Shown here: positions 43,247 to 50,740 of the stretch, piece by piece
Layout of the letters: the number at the start of each line of letters is the position of its first letter
Position numbering within the stretch: the first letter of the stretch is position 1
From: Nocardia veterana NBRC 100344
Lineage (GTDB): Bacteria; Actinomycetota; Actinomycetes; Mycobacteriales; Mycobacteriaceae
Length of the DNA: 64,000 nt
Direction of reading: 5' to 3'
Assembly: GCF_000308855.1 (NCBI RefSeq)
Contig: NZ_BAGM01000101.1
Coordinates: forward strand, 1 to 64,000
The notes under the pieces: model-generated
The model's database searches: none
What the model saw: only the letters and a program-made list of their open reading frames with translations
What the model was told of the DNA's origin: nothing
Made by a program: the position numbers and the translations under genes

Positions 43247-44980
43247 GTGACCACAGTCGATGCGATCGTGCTGGCCGGTGGGCGGGCCACCCGGATGGGT
43301 GGGGTGGACAAGCCGGCGATCGCGGTCGGCGGCCGCGCCATGCTGAACGTCGCACTCGATGCGGTCGCGGGCTGTGTGCGCACGGTGGTGGTCGGTCCGC
43401 ATCGTCCGGAGCTGGCGCCCGAGATCCGGCAGGTGCAGGAGGTTCCGGCGGGCGCGGGTCCGGTCGCGGCCGTCGCGTGTGGGATGCGGGCCTTGCAGGA
43501 GTGCGATTTTCCGGCCGATCTGGTGGTGGTTCTGGCTGCCGACCTGCCGTTCCTCACCCCGGCCGCCGTCGACGAATTGATCGAGCACGCAACAACTTCC
43601 GAGGCCGACGCGGTCTTCGCGGCCGACGAATCCGGCCGGCCGCAATATCTGGTCGGCGTCTGGCGGCGCGCGGCGCTGCTGGCGGCGTTACAGCAATTGG
43701 ATTCGGTCACCAATCAGCCGATGAAGGCGCTCGTCCCGGTCGGCACCATGATGGTGCCGCTGGCCGGAATCGCCGACTGCGATACCCCGGAGCAGGTGCG
43801 CGCAGCCCAGGCGGCCGTGCCGCCGCTGCCGCTGGACCGGGCACGGACCGTGCTGAGTACGGACATCACCCGGTTACCGGTGCACGAGGCCCGGCCGGCG
43901 GCGGTGCGCGGCGCGACGCTGGCGGAACCGTTGCGCGCCGAAGCACCGCTACCCCGATTCGATGTGTCGGCGATGGACGGCTACGCGGTAGCCGGCGCCG
44001 AACCCTGGCGGCTGCGCCGCGATGTCGGATTCGCGGGCGGGGAACGTCCGGTCGGGCTGCTGCCCGGCGAGGCGGTCCGGATCGCCACCGGCGCCCATAT
44101 TCCGGAGGGCACCGACGCGGTGGTCCGCGACGAATTCGTCCGGCTCGACGACGGTGTGCTGCATCGGCTCCCGGACACGCCGGTCCGCGACGATGTGCGC
44201 CGCCGCGGCGAGGATTGGCACATCGGCGACATCGTGGCCACCGCGGGCACGCCGGTCACTGCGGCCCTGATCTCGGTGGCGACCGCCGCCGAGGTCGGCG
44301 CCGTGCGAGTGCGCGGACCGGTGCGGGCGCGAATCATCATGACCGGCGACGAAATTCGCAGTGCGGGGCCGCTGCGCGAGGGCCAGACCCGCGATTCGGT
44401 CGGGCCGGTGCTGCCGGATCTGCTCGCCTGGCACGGGATCGAGGCCTCGGATCGCGTGCATCTGCGCGACACCCCCAACGGCTTCGACGAGGTGCTGACC
44501 GCCGCATCCGACGACCATCTCCTCGTGATCGTCGGCGCGACCGGCGGTGGTGCGGCCGACCAGCTGCGTGCCGCGCTGGACCGGGCGCGGGCCCGAATCC
44601 TGGTCCACCGCTTGCGGTTACGCCCGGGAGGATCCACGGTGGTGGCCGAATTGCCGGGCGGTCCCGTCGTCCTCGGCCTGCCCGGTAATCCCTATGCGGC
44701 GGTGGCGACGCTGTGCGCATTGGCGCCCGCTGTCGTCGCCGGGCTGACCGGCCGGGCTCCCGGGCGGATCCGCACCGGGCCGCTGCACAATGCCGGGGCG
44801 ATCTCGGGCCCGGTGCCCCGTATCGTGCCGGCGCGGACCGGCGCCGACGGTGGCTGGATCGGGGACGTCCACATCCGTACCGCGCATCTGGCCGGCCTGC
44901 TCGATCGGGACGGCCTGGTCGTCGTCCCGCCCCATGCCACCGACGGTGCGCTGGTCGAATATCTGCCGCTACCGGTCTGA
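43247..44980 (+). CDS. MobA-MoeA fusion: molybdenum cofactor guanylyl-/molybdenum transferase
   Basis: Fusion protein of 577 residues joining two steps of molybdenum cofactor biosynthesis. Residues 1-195 are a MobA-type nucleotidyltransferase (LAGGRATRMGGVDKPAI at 9-25; VVLAADLPFLTPAAVDEL; NQPMKALVPVGT). From about residue 205 the protein is MoeA: ARPAAVRGATLAEPLRAEAP, PRFDVSAMDGYAV, RIATGAHIPEGTDAVVRDEF, MTGDEI, VIVGATGGGAADQL and LGLPGNPYAAVATLCALAP. MoeA normally inserts molybdate into molybdopterin; MobA attaches GMP. The start is a GTG at 43247. It may serve the NarG-type nitrate reductase whose gene starts at 61.8 kb. Confidence 0.9.
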   Translation: MTTVDAIVLAGGRATRMGGVDKPAIAVGGRAMLNVALDAVAGCVRTVVVGPHRPELAPEIRQVQEVPAGAGPVAAVACGMRALQECDFPADLVVVLAADLPFLTPAAVDELIEHATTSEADAVFAADESGRPQYLVGVWRRAALLAALQQLDSVTNQPMKALVPVGTMMVPLAGIADCDTPEQVRAAQAAVPPLPLDRARTVLSTDITRLPVHEARPAAVRGATLAEPLRAEAPLPRFDVSAMDGYAVAGAEPWRLRRDVGFAGGERPVGLLPGEAVRIATGAHIPEGTDAVVRDEFVRLDDGVLHRLPDTPVRDDVRRRGEDWHIGDIVATAGTPVTAALISVATAAEVGAVRVRGPVRARIIMTGDEIRSAGPLREGQTRDSVGPVLPDLLAWHGIEASDRVHLRDTPNGFDEVLTAASDDHLLVIVGATGGGAADQLRAALDRARARILVHRLRLRPGGSTVVAELPGGPVVLGLPGNPYAAVATLCALAPAVVAGLTGRAPGRIRTGPLHNAGAISGPVPRIVPARTGADGGWIGDVHIRTAHLAGLLDRDGLVVVPPHATDGALVEYLPLPV

Positions 44981-45013
44981 GGGGTTGCGCCCGCGCCTCG
45001 GCTCCGCGCATTC

Positions 45014-45027
45014 TGTAACGCGTTCTA
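45014..45027. promoter_or_regulatory. KstR-like box
   Basis: TGTAACGCGTTCTA fits the palindromic pattern TnnAACnnGTTnnA known for the cholesterol-catabolism repressor KstR of mycobacteria and rhodococci. It lies 20 bases upstream of the limonene-epoxide-hydrolase-like start. Confidence 0.55.
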
Positions 45028-45047
45028 GAAATCGAGGAGGCCCGCGC

Positions 45048-45425
45048 ATGCCCACCCCCGGCGAACTCGTCACCACCTTCTGCGCCGAATGGCGCACCGG
45101 CACCCCGGAATCGATCGCCGAGTACTTCAGCGACGACGCCGTCTATCACAACATCCCGATGGAACCGCTGGCCGGTAAGCCCGCGATCCTCGAATTCCTC
45201 CGCGGCTTCATCGGCAACTTCGGCCATATCGACTTCGATATCCACCATCAGGCCGAGATCGGCGCCATGGTGCTCAACGAACGCACCGACCGGTTCACCA
45301 TCGGCGAGAACAAGGTCGAGTTGCCGGTGATGGGCAGTTTCGAGGTCCGCGACGGCAAGATCGTGGCCTGGCGCGACTACTTCGATATGGCGCCCTTCAC
45401 CGCCATGGCTGCCCAGCAGGGCTGA
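45048..45425 (+). CDS. Limonene-1,2-epoxide hydrolase family protein
   Basis: Cytosolic protein of 125 residues with the SnoaL/LEH alpha+beta cone fold. FCAEWRTGTPESIAEYFSDD and YHNIPMEPLAGKPAILEFLR open the domain. LNERTDRFTI (Arg and Asp of the catalytic triad) and GKIVAWRDYFDMAPF close it, as in limonene-1,2-epoxide hydrolase. These enzymes open epoxides by water attack. The ATG at 45048 has GAGGAGG at ideal distance. A KstR-like operator lies upstream, which suggests a link to steroid degradation; EphG-type LEH proteins of mycobacteria accept steroid-like epoxides. It converges on the ABC ATPase gene. Confidence 0.87.
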   Translation: MPTPGELVTTFCAEWRTGTPESIAEYFSDDAVYHNIPMEPLAGKPAILEFLRGFIGNFGHIDFDIHHQAEIGAMVLNERTDRFTIGENKVELPVMGSFEVRDGKIVAWRDYFDMAPFTAMAAQQG

Positions 45426-45432
45426 ACCCACC

Positions 45433-47112
45433 TCACCGGCGGCTCGGATCCGGAATCGGCACCGCATCCAGCAGCCGCCGCGTATAAGGCTGCGTCGGGC
45501 CGCCGAAAACCGCTGCGGTCGTGCCCGTTTCGACTGCCCGGCCGGCCCGCAGCACCAGCACCCGGTCGGCGACGTCGTGCACCACCGCCAGATCGTGGCT
45601 GATGAACAGGCTGGCGAAGCCGTATTCCTCGCGCAGATCGGCGAACAGCTCGAGGACCTGCGCCTGCACCGAGACGTCCAGGGCACTCGTGGGTTCGTCG
45701 GCCACCACCAATCGCGGCGCCAGCGCCAGCGCCCGGGCGAGCACCACCCGCTGCCGCTGGCCGCCGGACAGTTCGCCCGGCCGGCGCCGAGCGTAATCCC
45801 GTGGCAGCCGGACCGATTCGAGCAGATCACCCACCCGGGCACGCAACAGCGAGCCGGTGGCCGCGCGATGCACCAGCAGCGGTTCACCGATCGAATCGCC
45901 GATGCTGCGGCGCGGGTCGAGCGCCGCGCCCACATCCTGCTGCACCAGGGCGACATCCTTGCGCGCGGCGCGCAGTTCCCGCGTGCTCAACCCCCGCAAC
46001 GACGTCCCGCGCAGCACGACCTCCCCGGACTGCGGCCGGACCAGGCCGAGCGCCGCCCGGCCGAGGGTGCTCTTGCCGGAGCCGGATTCACCGACCACGC
46101 CGATCACCTCGCGTGCCGCCACGCTGAGCGAGACCCGGTCCAGTGCCCGGAACTGCTTGCCGTGCGCGCGGTAGACGACGGTCAGATCGTCGATGCGCAG
46201 CACGGGCTCGCGATCGGAACCGTCCCGCCGCGCTGCCGGTTCGGGCGCCGGGGACGCCGCGCGTGGCGGCAATCGGGGCACGGCCGCGAGCAACGCCCGG
46301 GTGTACGGATGGGCCGGGGCGGCGAACAGCTCACGCACCGGCCGCGCCTCGACCACTCGGCCGCCCCGCATCACCACCACTCGATCGGCGAGTTCGGCTA
46401 CCACGCCCAGATTGTGCGAGATGAACAGGATCGCGGTGCCGTTGCGCCGCTGCAGGTTTCGCAGCAGATCCAGGATCTCGGCCTGTACCGTCACATCCAG
46501 GGCGGTGGTCGGCTCGTCGGCGATCAGCAGATCGGGGTCGCCGGACAGCGCCAGCGCCAGGACCACCCGCTGCTTCTGCCCACCGGAGAGCTGATGCGGA
46601 TACCAGTCGACGCGGCGCCGCGGCTCGGGAATGTCGACCAGCTCCAGCAGTTCCACCGCCCGCGCTCGAGCGGCGGCCGTGGTTGCCCCGTGCGCCCGCA
46701 ATGCCTGCACCAATTGCGTGCCGACCTTCTGCACCGGGTTCAGGGCGGTCTGTGGATCCTGAAAGACCATGGCCGCGTGGGTGCCTCGCACCGCACGCAA
46801 CCCGTCTTCGGTTTCGCCGACCAGTTCGGCTCCGTTCAGGCGGATCGATCCGGCGGCCGTCGCGCCCGCCGGGAGCAGCCCGAGGATCGAGCGGGCGGTC
46901 AACGATTTCCCGGATCCGGATTCCCCGACCAGTGCCACCACTTCGCCGCGCCGGACCCGCAATCCCACCTCGTGGACGACGGTGTACGCACCGAAACGCA
47001 CCGACAGGCCGGTGATGTCGAGAACCACGCCGGACTCGTCGCGATCCTCGGCCGCTCGATCCACCGTGGGCGCGTGGTCTCGGGTCCCGATATCGGTGCT
47101 ACTGGTCGTCAT
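45433..47112 (-). CDS. Dual ATPase of a peptide/nickel-type ABC importer
   Basis: Protein of 559 residues containing two full ABC ATPase domains of the OppD/OppF type. The first has Walker A VGESGSGKSLTARSILG, signature LSGGQKQRVVLALALS and Walker B DLLIADEPTTALDVT. The second has VGESGSGKSTLGRAALGLV, ELSGGQRQRVVLARALA and LVVADEPTSALDVSVQ. It energises uptake through the two adjacent permeases. The start at 47112 overlaps the permease stop (ATGA) and has AGGAGGA. It is the last gene of a four-gene operon reading from the binding protein at 50.5 kb. Confidence 0.93.
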   Translation of the reverse strand: MTTSSTDIGTRDHAPTVDRAAEDRDESGVVLDITGLSVRFGAYTVVHEVGLRVRRGEVVALVGESGSGKSLTARSILGLLPAGATAAGSIRLNGAELVGETEDGLRAVRGTHAAMVFQDPQTALNPVQKVGTQLVQALRAHGATTAAARARAVELLELVDIPEPRRRVDWYPHQLSGGQKQRVVLALALSGDPDLLIADEPTTALDVTVQAEILDLLRNLQRRNGTAILFISHNLGVVAELADRVVVMRGGRVVEARPVRELFAAPAHPYTRALLAAVPRLPPRAASPAPEPAARRDGSDREPVLRIDDLTVVYRAHGKQFRALDRVSLSVAAREVIGVVGESGSGKSTLGRAALGLVRPQSGEVVLRGTSLRGLSTRELRAARKDVALVQQDVGAALDPRRSIGDSIGEPLLVHRAATGSLLRARVGDLLESVRLPRDYARRRPGELSGGQRQRVVLARALALAPRLVVADEPTSALDVSVQAQVLELFADLREEYGFASLFISHDLAVVHDVADRVLVLRAGRAVETGTTAAVFGGPTQPYTRRLLDAVPIPDPSRR

Positions 47113-47984
47113 CCGATCCTCCTGGCGCGGCCCAGTCCCTGCGCGATCAGCAGGAATCCGAGAGTCAACGCCGCGACCACGGCGAGTGGTCCGACGGCGA
47201 ACGCCGGGTTGGCGTCCATATTCGCGATGGATTCGGCGATGATCGAGCCGAGCGAGGGCTGCGGCGGCCGCACACCGATTCCGATGAAACTCATGGCGCT
47301 GTCGAGGAATACCGCCACCGACAGCGACAGCGACAACTGCACGGCGAGCGGTTCGACCGCGTTCGGAAGAACATGTTTGCGCAATGTCCACCAGGTTCCG
47401 GCACCGATCACCTCCGCCGCCTCGACATAGGACTGTTCCCGGATCGCCAGCACCGCGGTGCGGATCTGCCGACCGAAGATCGGCACCTCGGCGGCCACGA
47501 TGACCACGAACACCGCATGGGCGCCGGGCCCGGTGATCGCGGTCAGCGCGATGGCGAAGATGAGTGCCGGGAATGCCAGGATCAGATCGAATACCCGCTG
47601 GGCGAGCACATCCGCCACCGTGTTCACGCTGCCCAGCAGTCCGATCGCCGCGCCGATCACGGCGCCGAGCGGCACCGCGGTGAACACGATCAGCAGATCG
47701 ATCCGAATCCCGTGCAGCACCCGGGAGAACACGTCCCGGTTCAGCTGGTCGGTGCCCAGCCAGTGGGTACCGCCGGGCCGCAGCAGATTGGCCCCCGGAA
47801 TCTGGGCCAGCGGGTCGTAGTCGGTGAGCAGATCCGCCCCCAGGCCCGCGAGCGCGATCAGCGCGATCAGGCCGGCGCCGACGAGCAACTGCGCGTTGCG
47901 CAGCCGGCGCGACGAGGAATGCGTAACCACCGCCCCGGCGTCCACGGCGGGCGGGAACTCCTCGGCCACTGCGGTTTCGGTCAC
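47109..47984 (-). CDS. ABC importer permease (DppC/OppC type)
   Basis: Integral membrane permease of 291 residues. A short cytoplasmic N-terminus precedes a first helix (LLVGAGLIALIALAGLGADL). The periplasmic segment GTHWLGTDQLNRDVFSRVLH is typical of OppC/DppC. The transporter EAA-like loop is SYVEAAEVIGAGTWWTLRKH. The GTG at 47984 overlaps the stop of the other permease gene by four bases (GTGA). It forms the heterodimeric channel with the DppB-like partner. Confidence 0.92.
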   Translation of the reverse strand: MTETAVAEEFPPAVDAGAVVTHSSSRRLRNAQLLVGAGLIALIALAGLGADLLTDYDPLAQIPGANLLRPGGTHWLGTDQLNRDVFSRVLHGIRIDLLIVFTAVPLGAVIGAAIGLLGSVNTVADVLAQRVFDLILAFPALIFAIALTAITGPGAHAVFVVIVAAEVPIFGRQIRTAVLAIREQSYVEAAEVIGAGTWWTLRKHVLPNAVEPLAVQLSLSLSVAVFLDSAMSFIGIGVRPPQPSLGSIIAESIANMDANPAFAVGPLAVVAALTLGFLLIAQGLGRARRIG

Positions 47985-48940
47985 GACAGTCCTCCGATCC
48001 GGATGCGCGGGTCCAGCCAGGCATGCGCCAGGTCGGTGACCAGCTGGATCACCACGAAGATCGCGACCGACAGCAACAACACCACCTGCACCACCGGATA
48101 GTCGCGGCGGCTGATGCCCTGCTCGATCAGCGATCCGATTCCCGGCCAGGCGAAGGCCGCCTCGACCAGCACCGCGCCGCCGAGCAACTGACCGGCCTGC
48201 AGCCCCAGAGCGGTCAGTGCGGACGGCAGGGCGTTGCGCAGCGCACCTCGGATCACGATCTGCCCGTGCGGGATGCCGAGCGCGGTGGCGGTGAGAACGT
48301 ACGGCTTGCCCAGTTCGGTCCGCAGTGCCTCGGTGAGGAACCGGGTCAGCGCGGCCGCGGCGGGCAGGGCCAGGCACACCGCGGGCAGGATCAGGTATTG
48401 GACGGCGATATCGGGCCGGGCGATGAATCCGTCGGGCGGGAGCCCACCGGCCGGCAGGACGGGCAGCGCGACAGCGAAAACCAGAACCAGCAGCACACTG
48501 GTCACGAAGGTCGGCAGGGCCAGTGCGGTCGTCGTGGCAGCCGCCACCACGGCATGCAGCCAGCGGCTGGGCCACACCACCGCGGCCACGGACACCGCGC
48601 CGGCGAGCAGGACGGCCAGCAGCAGTGCCGCGCCGGCGAGCACCGCGGTGTTGCCCAGCCCGTCGGCGACCAGATCGGAGATCCGGCCGCCGATCAGATA
48701 CGACCGGCCGAGATCCAGCGAGAAGATGTCGCCCAGCCAGCTCAGATACTGCGCCGGAATCGAGCGGTCCAGCCCGAGCTGATGCCGGATCGCCGTGACG
48801 GCCTCCGGTGTGGCGTCCGGGCCGGCCAGGGTCAGTGCCGGGTCGCCCGGCACCAAGCGCAGCAGCAGGAAGATCAGGATCGATGCCGCGAACAGCACCA
48901 GCAGCGCGGAGGGTATGCGCCGCAACAGATATCGGGTCAT
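47981..48940 (-). CDS. ABC importer permease (DppB/OppB type)
   Basis: Integral membrane permease of 319 residues. The N-terminus MTRYLLRRIPSALLVLFAAS is typical of OppB/DppB; LGLDRSIPAQYLSWLGDIFS follows in the first loop. The conserved cytoplasmic loop is GKPYVLTATALGIPHGQIVI, contacting the ATPase. Its ATG overlaps the binding-protein stop (ATGA), and its end overlaps the next permease (GTGA), so the operon is tightly coupled. Confidence 0.92.
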   Translation of the reverse strand: MTRYLLRRIPSALLVLFAASILIFLLLRLVPGDPALTLAGPDATPEAVTAIRHQLGLDRSIPAQYLSWLGDIFSLDLGRSYLIGGRISDLVADGLGNTAVLAGAALLLAVLLAGAVSVAAVVWPSRWLHAVVAAATTTALALPTFVTSVLLVLVFAVALPVLPAGGLPPDGFIARPDIAVQYLILPAVCLALPAAAALTRFLTEALRTELGKPYVLTATALGIPHGQIVIRGALRNALPSALTALGLQAGQLLGGAVLVEAAFAWPGIGSLIEQGISRRDYPVVQVVLLLSVAIFVVIQLVTDLAHAWLDPRIRIGGLS

Positions 48941-50514
48941 GCCAGGAATGCCTCGGTGAGTACGGTTTCACGACTCTTGGTCCACGACACTCCGTGGACC
49001 CGGCGCGCGGCGGCGAACTGTTGCAACCGGACGCCGATCTCGATCAGGAACAACCCGTCCAGCAGTTGGTCGGACAACTCCGCATAGGCGGGCCCGGGCG
49101 GCGCGCCCGGTGGGATCTGCCACGCGGAGTCGGCGGCGGCGGTGTACGCGGCGGACTGGTAGTGCGAGGCGTTCTTACGGGCGTTGAAGGGGTAAGCGCT
49201 CACGCTGAGGGTCGACGGGACGAATTGTGCCCAGGAGTGATCGGTCACCCACAGGCCCGGAAATTGGCCGCCGATGAGCTTTTTCACGAATGTCGACGGC
49301 TCGTTCGGATCCAGCTTCACCCGGATCCCGGCGTCGCCGAGATTCGCCTGCACGATCTGCGCCACGTCCACGTAGTAGGCGACATCGGTGGGATAGGACA
49401 GCAGCAGCTCCGGCGGGGTGCCGACCTGGGTCACCAACTGCCGGGCCTTGTCGACGTCGCGGGCGTACCGGGTATTGCGGGCCTGGTCGTAGGCGGGTGA
49501 GTATTTCGGCCAGGGCAGATTCAGCGGATAGCCCGCCCCGCGGAACACCTCGGAGATGATCCGCTCACGATCGAGCGCATAGGCCACTGCCTGCCGCAGC
49601 CGCACGTCGGCGAGGGCCGGGTTGGTCACGTTGGCGCCGACATAGATCTGCAACTCGGCGCCGGTGAAGCTGATCGTCTTGAATGCCGCCGAGCGTGCGA
49701 GGTTTTCGTTGTCCCGATAGGTCAGTCCGGTGGCGATAGTGATCCGCCCGGATCGCAGGGCGTTCAACTGTGCCTGACTGTCGGGAATGATGGACACTTC
49801 CACCCGGTCCAGATACGGCCGATCCGGAACGCGGTAATGCGCGTTGCGTTCGAAGACGATGCGGGTGTTCGGCTCCCGGGCGGCCAGCCGGAAGGGGCCG
49901 GTACCGACGAAGGTGCCGGAGCCGGGAGCGCCGAGCGTCTCCCGGTCCAGCATCGGGACGGTGGTGAGAAGATCGAAGATGTTGGTCAGCGGATGCGCGA
50001 ACCGCAGGGTGATGTGATGCGGTGTGTCCGAGTCGAATCCGACGATCGCGGCGGCGGTGCTCTTCAGCTGGGCCGACCATTTCGGATCGGCGTAGGTGCG
50101 CAGGGAGAACTCCACATCGGCGGCGGTGAACGGGCGACCGGTGTGATAGGCCACGTCCTCGCGCAGCCGCAGGTCCAGGGACCGGCCGTCGGGCGCCAGG
50201 GTCCACGATGTGGCCAGCAGCGGCGCCGGTTCGAGCGCGTCGTGCGGGTAGCGCACCAGCGATTCGTAGACCAGGCCGATGACCAGCGGCACCGCACCGG
50301 TATTGGTCAACAGGTTCGCCGGCACCAGATCGACCGTGGTCCCGATCTTCAACGTGCCGCCGCGCACCGGGGCGGCGTTGTCGTCGCCGGCGGCGCGTTG
50401 TTCCTCCACCGCCGACGTGCAGGCGGCCGAACCGCCGGCGCCGAAGACCGCCAGCGCGGTGATTCCCGCGGTGCGGAGCAGGGTCCGGCGCGAAACACCG
50501 GTGGATGCAGTCAT
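48937..50514 (-). CDS. ABC importer solute-binding lipoprotein (SBP family 5)
   Basis: Extracellular binding protein of 525 residues. The N-terminus combines a Tat-like motif (SRRTLL at 8-13) with a lipobox ending at Cys32 (GGSAAC), so it is exported and lipid-anchored. Family 5 signatures are GGTLKIGTTVDLVPANLLTN, LAPDGRSLDLRLREDVAYHT (the conserved strand after Trp-Thr), and LRQAVAYALDRERIISEV. It is the first gene of the importer operon and is divergent from an arylsulfatase gene. That neighbourhood suggests a sulfate-ester or sulfated-compound ligand rather than peptides, but this is inference. Confidence 0.92.
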   Translation of the reverse strand: MTASTGVSRRTLLRTAGITALAVFGAGGSAACTSAVEEQRAAGDDNAAPVRGGTLKIGTTVDLVPANLLTNTGAVPLVIGLVYESLVRYPHDALEPAPLLATSWTLAPDGRSLDLRLREDVAYHTGRPFTAADVEFSLRTYADPKWSAQLKSTAAAIVGFDSDTPHHITLRFAHPLTNIFDLLTTVPMLDRETLGAPGSGTFVGTGPFRLAAREPNTRIVFERNAHYRVPDRPYLDRVEVSIIPDSQAQLNALRSGRITIATGLTYRDNENLARSAAFKTISFTGAELQIYVGANVTNPALADVRLRQAVAYALDRERIISEVFRGAGYPLNLPWPKYSPAYDQARNTRYARDVDKARQLVTQVGTPPELLLSYPTDVAYYVDVAQIVQANLGDAGIRVKLDPNEPSTFVKKLIGGQFPGLWVTDHSWAQFVPSTLSVSAYPFNARKNASHYQSAAYTAAADSAWQIPPGAPPGPAYAELSDQLLDGLFLIEIGVRLQQFAAARRVHGVSWTKSRETVLTEAFLA

Positions 50515-50740
50515 TCGGGTAGATCCTCGGAATACGACCCGCCGGGCGGGTCAGCGATATCGAACGGCCGTCGGCGTACCGATCAGCGACACGACCGGCG
50601 CACGCACCCGATTCGGGGCATGCGGCAACGGCTCGTGAACATGGGCCGACGCTAGCAATGCGGGCGGGACCGAACACCGGTTGCGCGCACCATGCGCCAA
50701 AACCTGGTGGCATGCGGACCGCGCCGGTTTCCCTGATCGC

